From contig CANUEZ040000020.1 of NCBI GenBank assembly GCA_948099385.1, positions 7,286,501-7,350,500 of the forward strand: a DNA stretch of 64,000 nt, in the 5' to 3' direction. The notes beneath the pieces were generated by a model. That model worked only from the letters and a program-made list of their open reading frames with translations, searched no databases and was not told the origin of the DNA. Shown here one piece after another: positions 24,701 to 35,929 of this stretch. Positions within the stretch are counted from its first letter, which is position 1; each line of letters starts with the position of its first letter. A program made the position numbers and the translations under genes. This stretch comes from Fasciola hepatica (lineage: Eukaryota; Platyhelminthes; Trematoda; Plagiorchiida; Fasciolidae).

Positions 24701-26985
24701 CAAGTTTGTTCGACCCGCTCGGTTTCGTCTCACCATGGCTGCTACCCGGAAAGATCTTGCTGCAGCGGCTGTGCTGTAAGAAAGTTGATTGGGACCAGTC
24801 ACTGGACCGAGGGGACCGGTTGAACTGGGAAGAATTTTTAAACACCTTGAAGAAATTAGAGGACATAAGAATCCCACGATGTTTGACTCCTGGCCATACG
24901 ATACGGACTGGAGAACTACATGCCTTTTCCGATGCATCCGAAGTCGGTTATGGAGCCGTGGTGTACGGACGATGGTGCGCAGGAGATGGACAACGTACCA
25001 CGAGGATCCTGTTCGCCAAAGCCCGCGTTGCTCCACTGAAGTCGGTCTCAATCCCACGCCTTGAACTCAGCGCAGCCGTGTTGGCAGTCAAGGTGGTGCA
25101 AGCTGTGAAGAGATGTTTCGATCTCTACATTTGGTCGGTGAGCTTCTGGACGGATTCAACGATAGTACTTTACTACATTAACAACGTCCGGAGCCGGTTT
25201 AGTACTTTCGTTGCTAACCGGCTCACGATTATCCACGATGAATCAGCCACGCACCAGTGGAGTCATGTCAGGCCTGGCGATAATCCGGCCGACCTGTGCT
25301 CCCGAGGTGCGAACAACTTCAGGCAACTGGACACGTGGACGAGAGGGCCAAACTTCCTGCAATTGCCCAAACAGGACTGGCCCGTGTTCGAATTAAAAAC
25401 CCCTACGGAAGTGGAACTGGAGATCAAAGGCGTAGTGATAGCAACCAACGTCGTCGAAGCGTCGTCCATTCTATCGCGACTGGTCAGGTTTTCTTCCTGG
25501 ATGAAGACGCTTCGTTCGCTAGTTTGGTTAACCAGGTTCAAGAGAAATTTACTAGTCATGAAAGGGCTACGGCCCTCAGGTAGGATACGGGTCGGCCCGA
25601 TAAGTCCCGATGAGATACAAGCGGCAGAGTACGATATTTTCAGAATGATACAACGCGAGGCTTTCGCCCGAGAACTCAAGAGGGCGGGAGAAGTGGGGCC
25701 GATCAATAAAGACACGCCATCTCCAAGAGGCGAGCTGAAGCGTTTAAACCCCAAACTCATCAACGGACTGCTGCGGGTGGATGGTAGGCTGACCAACGCC
25801 CACCTGAACTTCGACACAAAGTATCCTATACTGCTGCCTGCGAGACAACCTGTAGCAGAGCTATTGATTCAACAAGTTCACGCCATGGAGAGACATGCCG
25901 GGGAAAGTCACGTGACGAGCGTCATCCGAAAGCGTCTTTGGTTGTTAAGAGGACGAGAGACTGTAAAACGCGTAATCCGACGGTGTGTGCAATGCAGGAG
26001 ACGCAATGCCACAGCAGGCAAACAACTCATGGCCCCACTACCAGAATGCAGGGTGACTACGGGCTGGTGGCCGTTCAGTGACACCGGGTTGGACTATTTC
26101 GGGCCCCTGTGGATCAAGTGCGGGAAAAGATTAGAAAAGCGATACGGATGTATCATGACGTGCATAAAATCACGTGCGGTACACCTAGAAGTCGCACATT
26201 CGATGACGACCGATTCGTTTCTACGGGCCTTGCAAAGATTTATCAACCGAAGAGGCGTACCGGCCGATATATACTCAGATAATGGATCGAACTTTGTGGG
26301 CGCTCACCGAGAATTGCAGCGTTGGCACAAGAACATAAATAGGGACGAACTGCAGGATCGAACCGTGGCCTACGGCATACGATGGCATTTCAACCCCCCA
26401 CAGGCCAGTCACCGAGGTGGCGTATGGGAACGCATGATCCGGTCCGCCAGACGGATACTGCTGTCAATCATGGAGCAGCAGCCGCCCGACGACGAGACGC
26501 TGAACACCGTCATGACTGAGGTGGAGCGAATCCTGAACAACCGCCCCCTGGTTCCAGTATTGAACGGCGACTCCACCCACCTGGCGCTCACCCCAAACGA
26601 CTTATTGACGTTAAGGTTGAACGAGGGTTTCCAAGGGCCGGCAAACCTTCGTGGGAGCTACCTCCACGGGTGGAAGCAAGCGAACTATCTGGCCAAGGTC
26701 TTCTGGAGGCGATGGCTGCGGGAGTACCTACCGGCTTTGCAGACTCGAGAGAAGTGGCTGGCCAAAACAAGACCATTCAAAGTTGGGGACGTGGTTATGA
26801 TCGCCGACGAACGCGCACATTTCAGCACTTGGTCTTTGGGAGTAGTTACGGAAACCATCAAAAGCACTGACGGAATGATAAGAACGGTGAAGGTGAAGAC
26901 AGCTAACGGAGTGCTCATTCGTGACATACGCAGTATTAACCTACTCAAGAGCGAAGACGGAGGAGCCGATAACCCTGAGGCCTAG
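21790..26985 (+). pseudogene. BEL/Pao gag-pol polyprotein, one in-frame stop
   Basis: Single frame of 1,731 codons from the first ATG after the LTR (the open frame reaches back into the LTR at 21709, but that cannot be the mature start). Gag has a coiled, Gln/Glu-rich N-terminus and a Cys/His zinc-knuckle array at residues 349-413 ending HHRLLH. The protease active site at 465 reads N-S-G-S, with Asn where Asp is required. RT spans roughly 735-900 with YVDD at 870-873. RNase H starts about 1044 (D1048) with conserved downstream acids. Integrase has an HHCC zinc region near 1375-1410, then D1435, D1497 and E1547 with the W-E-R context, and a C-terminal DUF5641-like segment. Codon 943 is TGA (24616-24618) where the alignment expects Trp. 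The element would assemble particles and copy itself, but the stop and the protease change should block it unless it is helped in trans. Confidence 0.95.
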
Positions 26986-27671
26986 TAAACCTTTTTCACA
27001 CCAGTAGTCGAGGTGGATAAAGAAACACCATATATACCACACAATCTCCGTCAAACACGTTAAGGTGCTCGCGGTCTTTTCGTTGACATTACAGAAGGCT
27101 CTTTCCGATATGCGGTGATGAGTGCGATTCCATTGTACATCCCGATACATACACGCATGCACGACGCACTCTACAGCCCGTAAACCCATCAAACATGTGA
27201 CAGTGTTCGTTGTTTTGCCTTTTGTTGACGCTACCGAATGCCCCTTGCATATGTGGAAGTAGCGGAGCTCAGGTCACACACACATGCTACATTTACTCGT
27301 TTTTTTGCCACGCAGTCTTTTGTTGACATTGCAGAAAATCCTCCTTTGATGTGTAGTCATACCTGTGATTTCATTGTAACCCCGGCACACACACACACGC
27401 ACACACACACACTCAAGCACGTACATCCAGGACCGGACGGCCCCTTACGAGGACAACGTCTATGTGACCATTCACGCCCGCCATCGGTCATTTGGTCTTG
27501 TGGAAGATGTAGACCAGCCTCACTTCTATGTGTCCAATGGATTAGTTGCGACCAGTAGTAGAACGTTGACGACGAGCATTAGACGCGCGCACTGACAGCA
27601 GGGCCTAGGCAGGTAGGAAGAATCAGTACCTTTATACCGAACCTTCGACTCTGCTAAGGATCCAGGAGGAT
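26986..27671 (+). other. BEL/Pao 3' untranslated region with degenerate tandem repeats and (CA)n
   Basis: About 700 bp follow the stop. A motif close to 'cttttgttgacatt' recurs at 27077-27090, 27219-27233 and 27316-27330, each followed by a similar stretch and then CA-rich sequence, so this looks like three diverged copies with 97-144 bp spacing. A (CA)n microsatellite lies at 27388-27417. There is no env-like frame. Confidence 0.7.
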
Positions 27672-27683
27672 TTTGGTGGGCGG
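27672..27683 (+). promoter_or_regulatory. Polypurine tract candidate of the BEL/Pao element
   Basis: 'tttggtgggcgg' ends exactly at the 3' LTR, preceded by 'ccaggaggat'. It is G-rich and nearly all purine, in the position where plus-strand priming occurs. This call is by position and composition only. Confidence 0.5.
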
Positions 27684-28060
27684 TGTAACAGCCGGTCGTG
27701 GAAAATCCCCCTTTTTCCCTCGCGATTCAGTGTTTTTCCCAACATCACTCATTTCCATACACTATTGACTTGTCTTTACGAACTGGTTGTTTTTCTGGAC
27801 CAATTGTTGTTTGTTCGCGCCCAGAGCGCTACTTTGGCACATCCTTGTTCAGGACCTGCGTGACGCACGTGCTGTCTGCTCACACGCTGCTATTCGGTTT
27901 CTCGTTGTTGAGTCCTTGTGATCGTATTATTGAGGTTTGTACATTGTTTATGTCATTGTTTTTTGTAATAATCTAGTATCGCAGAATATCACGGATAATC
28001 GTCTTCTGATTTCGGGATCCGTTGCGAATTTGGCTACGCATTGCTCAAACGTTCGTAACA
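27684..28060 (+). repeat. BEL/Pao 3' LTR
   Basis: 377 bp, 99.5% identical to the 5' LTR by eye (two substitutions). It is followed immediately by CAGCA, the second copy of the target duplication. Confidence 0.95.
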
Positions 28061-28474
28061 CAGCATGACCCCTGGGGAAAGCCAACATCAGTGGAAACAA
28101 GAGGTTTTGTTGTCACTACGAGTGAACTGCCGGTGGCTGTAAAGTTACACTCTCAACAAAACTGCGCATTACTGAATTGTAAGATAAAAGAAAGCGGCTT
28201 TGTCTGGTGGATGCGGTTAAAGATATCACCGTTATCAAGAACGCGGACACTTAATGGCTTACTCTTTCCATAAAGTTCGGACAGGAGGTGTGTCAAGATG
28301 GGAGGGGCATCGAGAGTTGAGCGTGAATTCGGTGGTCACACTTTTGACCCCGGAATGTGGAAAGTTTTGCTCAGTCGTTGAAGAACCAACTTCTCAAAAG
28401 CTCAAGAGAGACAGAGTCATAAGAAAGGGACGGAATTTCCGACAACCCGTTTTTAGAAATGAGCTATGGCTTCC
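28061..28474 (+). repeat. Left copy of the 2.83 kb inverted duplication, part 2
   Basis: Continues the left copy after the BEL element and matches the reverse complement of about 39333-39733. Identity ends sharply after 'gagctatggcttcc'. Relative to the right copy it carries 16 extra bases after 'ccgttatcaa' near 28233-28248 and a few substitutions (for example aa against tt at 28458-28460). Confidence 0.92.
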
Positions 28475-30320
28475 ATTCTACAGGTTTTACTTTGCCGATT
28501 TCACTGGCGTTCCAACGTCTTTCGCGGAATGCAGCCAGTATTTGTATGACGCCATCCTGACCTTCTCTGCAGTGGTGGTGGTGGATAATTTCTGTCAGAG
28601 GTTGCCTGTTTGGCAAAATAACTGGAAGTTTCAAGGCATCTGGCCAAATAGCATACTTCCATCGTCCGTCGGCCCCAAATTGTCTCACTTTATGACAAAC
28701 CATAGCTTTCTTAAGAAACTCTGATTGCTTTTTTACAGCTCTTTCCCAGATGACGTTTTTTGTAGAGGCTAACCGGACCACCCTTTATCCACTTCTTCCA
28801 GTTTTAGTCTGGCTTTTCTGTGCATTCAGCGGCAGATTGCCCTCTTCCAACAGGACCTATCACACTGACAAGAAAAGCATAAAAAGGACTGAACCGAATA
28901 AGCCAGGCCACAGCTTCCAGAAGCATGGAGTAGCCAGTGTACCGAGGAAACAAGGGTTAAACTGGCAAACCCTTTGGATACGGTAAGGTAGGTGACCTTT
29001 CATTTGTCTTCTGTCCACCTTGTAGGGCCGACAATAAATATGTGGCCTCAGTATTCCTTAAGTAACAGGAGTCCTCCAAATAGGTTTACAGTTCCGCTTT
29101 GATTGATATGCTTCTCAGCGCCAGGTCAGCATGATTATCTTTCGACGGCAAGCGGTACCACTGAGGCACGTGAATATATTGGATAATTTCTATGCGGTTG
29201 GCCAAAGAGCCAATTGTGCATGCTTCGGTATTCTCTTTGTAGTACCTGATGGTCATCGAGTCAGTCCTGTATCAGGTCTCACCGGACAAAATCTTAGCAA
29301 ACTATTCTTCACCTCCTCTTCAGTCTCGATTCCCAAGACCTCTGCTGAGTGCTTTGGACGCAGCTTAGATGTAGGTATGATGAGCGGTACTCTATGCCCA
29401 CTGGGAAACAGTGGTACGCGCAACTCTATGACCGGACTCTAATGCGCCGCAGAATACGCGCAGCACTGTTTGTTCCACTCCTTCCTGACTCTCGTTTCTA
29501 AAAATTCCTGTAGCTCCCGTCACTTCTGGGTGACCTATAAACCGTATTCAATCTTCTTACCACATGGCACCTTTAGGTCAAGAGGCAGACCTCAATCGAC
29601 CCCCGCTTTAGGTAACTACCGTAAGAGCAGTCTTGCCAGAAGACTAAATGGTGACACTAGTCTCGAAGGATTAATTAAAGAGGTCACACTTGACAGAATG
29701 TCCGCCCTAGTCAACAGCCGGCCAAGTAGTTGAAACGGAAGAGTAAATAGGTCTTTTGTTGATTTTCGCTGAAAGCCCAGTGCTACCCCACCGACGCCGC
29801 TCACTTGTGGGAGTTGAACCTTTGACCGCTTTGCTGGTGCCTGGGGATGGACCTACGGACCCTGGCGAGCGGGAAACCCATTTCCTCCGCTTTAGGCCGG
29901 CATGATACAACAAGCCATTGGTTTCTGCCGTAAAATTCGTGGACTCATCACCAGTTTTAAACAGCCCAAGACAATGGTTCACATAAATATAGCTCCCCAA
30001 AAATCCATTGCCGTGGCATCACATTCTGTGCTGAAGTCTCGAAGTCTTATGCAGTATATGGTAGGGACGAAAGGGCCACCACCTTGTCCCAAAACAGGCT
30101 CGAGGTCATCTGTCGCCGACGGCCACTAGGCTTTCCCCACAGAAATACCGCTCCCATATACAGGCCGTGGTTCATGGTTTTGAAAACCATATCAGTAGGT
30201 CGGCACTTAATTGCTTCCGCCAAAGTATCCTGGCCATGTGGCCCGCTGTTACTCACCACGACCCTGATTTGTGCTTTTTTGCTTGGCAATGCGGCTGTAT
30301 ATCTATGCTACAGCGGGCAT
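28475..30320 (-). pseudogene. Older BEL/Pao pol remnant in opposite orientation
   Basis: Several minus-strand frames give BEL/Pao pol in the right order. At 30047-30310 there is an RT N-terminal stretch ('KKAQIRVVVSNSG...'). At 29900-30000 the catalytic region reads YVNH in place of YVDD, followed by an L-L-x-x-A-G-L...R-K-W-V-S segment. At 29616-29730 'ADILSSVTSLINPSRLVSPF' corresponds to the BEL block R-x-I-L-S-x-V-x-S-L-[FY]-D-P-L-G-x-V-S-P. At 29050-29215 the RNase H end shows 'PQWYRLPSKDNHADLALRS' (family: N-P-A-D-L-x-S-R-G). At 28475-28690 the integrase zinc region lies after 'LPVILPNRQPLTEIIHHHHC'. Frameshifts and stops separate them. The remnant is cut at 28474 by the 2.83 kb unit, so it is older than that unit's arrival. 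It is not a continuation of the intact plus-strand element. Confidence 0.85.
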
Positions 30321-33300
30321 CCCGCAAAAATACTCTCATAGCCAACTGCTGATTTAACCACCCAGTTTCGACTTTCCTCTTCATTTTTCCACCTAGAATT
30401 AAATCGTTGTCCGCCCGGGCTATTTTATCAATAACTACTGACCTCCCTAATCCAGACAAGAAGACTTTGATCCAATCCATCCAGGGGCATTTACTGGCTT
30501 GCCAGTAAAATATGTATATTCAACACATTTCATCAGATTTATCACATACCACCCACGATGACTTGGCTCTCATATACGCTGCTTCCACTATGTACTCACA
30601 AAATGTCTTGAACATTTCCCTCCGCCCTGCCTCCTACAATTGCGATTCAGCTGCACCAATTTTCTCATCGGCATTCTTGATATTTTTTCATGCCCTAGCT
30701 TCTATCATTTATTTGAAGGTGGAAAAAAATTGACTCCCTTTTTCTTCCGATTCGTATAATTTACACAGGCTGGTCTCTTGCTTACTTCTGATTTGTATTT
30801 GGTCCTCGATTCTCATCAGTTTCCATCGCCTGCAGTGTTTCTGATCACCTATCCTGCGGCCTTATTTTTGAGGTAATCTACTTTCTGATATCTGGTACTG
30901 CTGGTTGTACTTTGCGCAAGAATCACAATAGCTTTAGCTCTTTCCAACACTGTCTTACATTCCTGTAAAGTGACTGCCACCAGGTCTCTCTTGAGCAATG
31001 TTAATTTCTCCACTCCGCGAATATTGATGCCTCCGACTAATGTGCAACTACGCAAGCTTACCAAACTACCCGGGGGACAATCCAACAGTATTTTCTTCCG
31101 GCCTTTCCCTAAAATCACGATTTGGCCACTTAATAAACCGAAAGGCTCCTCGATCGCTTTTCTTCACCATAATCTACTTGACCTCCTCCAGCTTCTTCTA
31201 CAAGACTATGCCTTTCTTACGAGAACATATTAAAAAGCATGAAGATCTGTGGTGGTGTCCAGACCTTGTTCGATCTCGTCCTTTGGCTAAAGACTGTTGT
31301 ACCTGGCTGGGCAGTATAGCACCGTCAGTAGTTTTTCAGGTTTTCGTCGATCTGCCTCAACCTGATGAGTTAGATAAGAACGCGGCCGGAAGTCACCAGC
31401 CAAATGGCCAATGGCGGGGTGGGTGGGAGAATCCTAGCCTTCAACGAATGTCCGCCCAACTCTCTCCGTATGTTGCCGCCGGAAGTCACTTGACGTTTCA
31501 CTACGTGTAGTCCCGTTATTGCCGCTTTATAATTTCCCGTCTCGTAGTGCCACCTTTATTCCAGGAGAGAGGGAATGTGAGATGACCTTTAGTAAAACAC
31601 GTTCGTTGTTCCACAATTGCAACTACTTCGGTGTATACGTGGGTGCCTTTATGTAGCAGGTAAATGTTTGAGGAATCTACATGGTACGCAAGCTGGGATT
31701 GCTCAGGTAGCGGAAGATTACTGTGAAACGCATGGATTATAACAGTCAGTCGGTAAGTCAGTGAGCCCACCGGGCAAAAGGCTACTCGGCTCAGGACAGT
31801 GCGACCCGCTTATGATGTCTCTCGCCTACTTAAGCTCTGTTCTGACATGCAGTAGGCCTCTGCGGTCTCCGCCGAATAGTGGCCAGACTTCCCCGCATAA
31901 GGCTTTGACCTGTGGGTAGACCATTTTCAGAGATCCTTAAATTTTTTGTTTTAACTGAAGTTCGGTTAGAATTGTGCATCATCTATCACCGCTTGTTCTA
32001 TTCTGATGAACTAAAAGGTGCTTAATGCAAGCTCATTCAGCGCATCGCTTACGGCACCGACTTCCTCGGGTGTGTCGGCCTTAAAAGTCATGTGGCTTCT
32101 TTGGGAGCTTAACCCCAGGAAGTGCGGTGTCCCAGCTTGGATCGGCTTGGGGTCCGATCTATAAAAGGGAGATCATTTACGGCGACCTGTCTGCCGCAGA
32201 CGTCGGTGCTTATAAGCAAAAACCTCGAGCACACACCGTACTTCTGTATCTGGATTGTTCCACAGTGGCTTTCGCCGACCGGATTGTGTGGGGTCCAGCA
32301 GCTTTTTATGCATGGATGACGCAGGCGATGACACCCGCCATCACAGTTTTTTATGCTACAGGTGCTGTTCAGCCTACATTCAGCCAGTCTGTCTTTACCC
32401 TCTAGAAGGTTGAACAGCAGTCACCTTCTCTGCGAATATGCCTACCTTGCTGGCCTCTGAGTTAGCAAAAGCCCCCCTGTATGCCACGGATTAGGTCTGT
32501 TCACACACAGCAGAATCTGCGGAAGCCCTTCCCAAATCGCCGCTTTGACACCCGAGGCAGACCCTGGTGGCCACTGGCGCGTGTCTGTTGACTTGGTCTA
32601 TCCGGTTAATCGCCCCATTTTGAGCACTGAGGTCCTCAAAAGAAGTAAAAACAATCCTATGCGTGGAGGACATATATTCCGCCGGTTCGCCAAAAGTAAG
32701 CTTACGGCCATTTAATGCCTACTGATCGACTCTTCTGGTCCATTACTCCGCAGTGAGGTTGGAGGTCCCCGAAGCATTTGTTCGGGATTATCCACCGCTT
32801 TCAGTTAGGCCTTGTAATTTGTCTGCTGAAGAGCAATCATGTAACTTCCCATCTGACCCGCTTTCCTAGATGGTGTCTTTCTCAACGAGACTGAAACGGT
32901 ACCTTTTCACTAAGCTGTCTAGCGGCGACAGTACGATTTCTTGCCGTCGACGGAATAAATCCTTCGAGAGTTTGCAAACCTAATGGTACCTAGAGTACCA
33001 CAATCCTTGTTATCCTCAAGGATTCATTTCTGTAAAATGGTGCAAATACGGAAGTCTTTGTCCGTCATCTGTAACCTTTGAAGGAAAGTTTATCCGAAAC
33101 TAACGAATTTCCAACTGGTAGTCGGGCGACCATCAGAGAAGAACAAATTAACATTTGCTAAGTCTAGGACAAATATAGTGGGCATGAAGGCAACCTGTTT
33201 TAGTTAGAGAATGTCTGGGGTGGAGGCCGCCACAGATCCTGTCCCTTGAACGCACACGCCCGCGAATATCTACCATCAAAATATTGTCTGCGATATACAC

Positions 33301-34335
33301 TTATTCCTTTATCAAACTGATTACTGTCTGAATAAAGCACAGAAGGCCTTCTTAAAAATTAAAGAAAAGCCGACAGATGTCAAAATCTTCCTTGACCCTA
33401 ATCAGCTCCATGTTTGGAACTTTGTTAGGCTCTTGGATTTTATTCTTGCCCTTCCCTCAGGCGTTATACCTTGGGATCAGTTTGTAGCAGATTGGGCTTT
33501 GAACTATGACTGTGCCAACTTGAGACGTTAACCCTTGAGGCACGAACAAAAATGTTGCCATGAGAGAAGTAACGAATTCCAGTAATGACCCCATCCCATC
33601 CGTTTCCATTTTCTGGGGGACCGAAACCTTTAGTCGCACCAGTGGTTCCCTTAGTTCGCTAAAGACCAAAAAGAGGTTGCAAAAGTATAGTACCGATCGG
33701 AAAGCTTCAGTCCATGCCCGGGAAAAATCGGCAACACAAATTCGCCCCCGCCCGATCCAGTTACGTCTTTTGCTCATTCTAGGTGAAACGTAGCTCAGTT
33801 GTAGTCAGGTTACAAAAAACAAAGTTGATTCACAATTCTACTGTGATTTTGTTTATTCACGTTATTAATTGAAAGTGTCACACGCGTGACGGTATCTCTG
33901 TCACCGTCTGACCAGCGTTACGTTTAAGCAAATGGTACAAGTGCTTTATTAGAGCTTCTTGGGTGACCTTTTAATCCGGCCACACTTTCACATCTCGAAC
34001 GAAACATGTATAAAATATTCACACAGCTGCTGGTTCACTGTTATTTGACTTTGATTGCCACCTGGCTGGCTTGCCTATTAGAGTAACGTCTCCTCTTTCG
34101 CATAATGTTCCTGTTATTTACTAAAACCCTCCAGTAACAAAGATCCACCATCGGAACCGACCTCTCCTGGATAAACGACGCGGAGTAGTTGGGGAAAAAG
34201 ATTTTGAACCTAACCGAACCAGAGACTGCGAGGCGCCCGCAAGTGGCTCGGCACGATACTTAGAGTGGTATTTTCTGTGGTTGGGTCAATCAGTGGACCG
34301 TAACGTATCCGTATTGTTGAGAATTTTGCACTTAT
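30321..34335. other. No recognised gene
   Basis: Gag and protease of the minus-strand BEL remnant would be expected in 30.3-32.5 kb. An 89-codon minus frame (30849-31118) is Lys/Arg-rich and could be Gag, and a minus frame near 32500-32670 has a C-x-x-C and a later Cys reminiscent of a zinc knuckle, but neither is specific enough to call. The rest shows nothing. Confidence 0.35.
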
Positions 34336-35220
34336 ATGTTTAGGTTCCCCAAAACTTATTCGCCCCGGGGAAATTCCTCTGCTCGTGATGGGTGTGGTGG
34401 TTGGATCCACCTTGAATGCTTCCAAATGGACAACAAACTTTACGAAGCCCTCGACAAACGTTATATGAAGTTGCTCAAAGCGCTGCGCATCAAATGCTCC
34501 GGAATATCACCACCTGTGTGACCAACACAGAAGTCATTGAAGATGGCACTTTCCGTCACAGATTAAGCACGGTCACCATCAACGACATTACCACCACCTG
34601 TTTATCACCATCGATAGCAGCAGAAGCACGAGCATCATCATCGTCTTCATCATCAATATCTGTCACCATCACTGCCGCTAGAAGGGAAGACTTTCGCCGA
34701 GGTACCCAACGTGGCCAGTGCGACACATGGTGAGCTGGCATCGATATCCGTCCCTGAGCCAACCGGAACGAAACGCTGCTTACGCTAGTAACAAATGACA
34801 GCCCGCCGACCACGGTGCAAACCTAATTAACACTCGTGTGGCAAAACAAACACAGGCTCCTGGCGTAGGTTTAATACACAGCCAAGGGAGCATAACCGTG
34901 GATGAAGTTAGACGGGACCGGACATCAACAGTGGATCACCCCCGAAGAGCACCGCCACCGAGACAGCAGGGTTCTTTGAAGGCGAACCTGCCTGAGCCAA
35001 AGAAGACTGCGGCACAGGCATGCTGGAATAGCGGTCTCGCGAGCTCCGAAGTATACCAAAGAAAGTGTCCAACCCCCAGAAAGGGGCGACTGCGGAGATG
35101 CACGTGGAATCAGTCTTCCGAACAGGCGAATTCCGTGGGGCTGAAAGCTCCCACTCGCCGTAAGTGGTCGTGGGCTCTGGGGAGGCCGCAACTTTTGTGT
35201 CTTGAAGATCCTACAGGCTG
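34336..35220 (+). pseudogene. Possible ORF1 remnant upstream of a LINE pol
   Basis: A plus frame at 34336-34521 contains 'CGGWIHLECFQMD', resembling the C-x-x-C...W-[IV]-H-x-x-C core of PHD-like zinc fingers that occur in ORF1 of some LINEs. It is followed by a CAT/CAC-rich low-complexity stretch (34560-34680) and a basic, proline-rich 127-codon frame (34838-35221). Its place about 0.7-1.5 kb before the endonuclease part of a LINE pol on the same strand fits an ORF1. The finger is incomplete (a leading Cys pair member is not visible) and frames change, so this is tentative. Confidence 0.3.
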
Positions 35221-35929
35221 AAAGGCAAAAAAGCGCAGCTGCATTAGGATTTGTATCCTGCTGATCGTGAGAAATATAAAATACATTGACTGACGGCGTG
35301 AATGTGAAGGACAAGGGGAAATGTACTTAATTACCCGAGATTTCTGGTACGGAAGCGGCCCTCGGCTTTCGTTGGGGGCCGCCAAAGCTTGTGTTTATGT
35401 CTGACCCCATTCCCCAAGCTAGAGCACTGTGAACAAAAGGAGGTGTTAGCAAGCCGAAACAAAGACATCACCCAGTTGTCTAACGCTGTAGTCCGCTGAA
35501 CAAGAGATGACTTGGGAAACTTGGTTCATTTTACCAACCTACTGCGGCGGCGCTGAAGGATACTTGGCTGAGTAACGACATCCTAGTCCTTAGGGCGTCC
35601 CTCCCGGGCTAAACCCTATTCTGAGTTGACAGGACCGCCTTCCGGTCGGGTGGAGGCGTGATATTGTTGGCCCGATCAAACATGCTGGCCATGTAGTTCG
35701 GGGCGTACTGTGATCCACAGGGATTTGGTTAGTCCTTTTGGTACCACATCAAGCCAACAGCTGGAGGCTTTCAGGCCGCTGAAGTTATTTACAGGACTCT
35801 CGCCGCCGGTTCTCCTGAAATATTGACTCCATCCGAAAGACTGGCTTTCACCGGCCACTCCCTTCCTGGGCGGCCTTATCCGCCTCGCGTGTTGATTGGG
35901 CAACAGGCAGGGCCGCGGCCAGGGTGGAT

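Larger units (their letters stand above)
21371..28060 (+). mobile_element. Nearly intact BEL/Pao LTR retrotransposon
   Basis: A 6,690-bp element bounded by 377-bp LTRs that begin TGTAACAGCC and end CGTAACA, flanked by a CAGCA duplication. It carries one long Gag-Pol frame (21790-26985), about 700 bp of 3' untranslated sequence and a purine-rich tract before the 3' LTR. Domain order Gag knuckles, protease, RT, RNase H, integrase, C-terminal DUF5641-like region is that of BEL/Pao. I could not assign a primer-binding site: the nearest TGG after the LTR is at 21765. The LTRs differ at only two positions I could find, so insertion is recent. The host site is the left copy of the 2.83 kb unit, and the right copy is still empty. 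Confidence 0.96.

Noticed and set aside
27388..27417. CA run as a CRISPR or regulatory array
   Set aside because: A simple dinucleotide microsatellite.
32500..32673. Minus-strand zinc knuckle
   Set aside because: Only one C-x-x-C and a later Cys are present, and the spacing does not fit CCHC or the BEL array.
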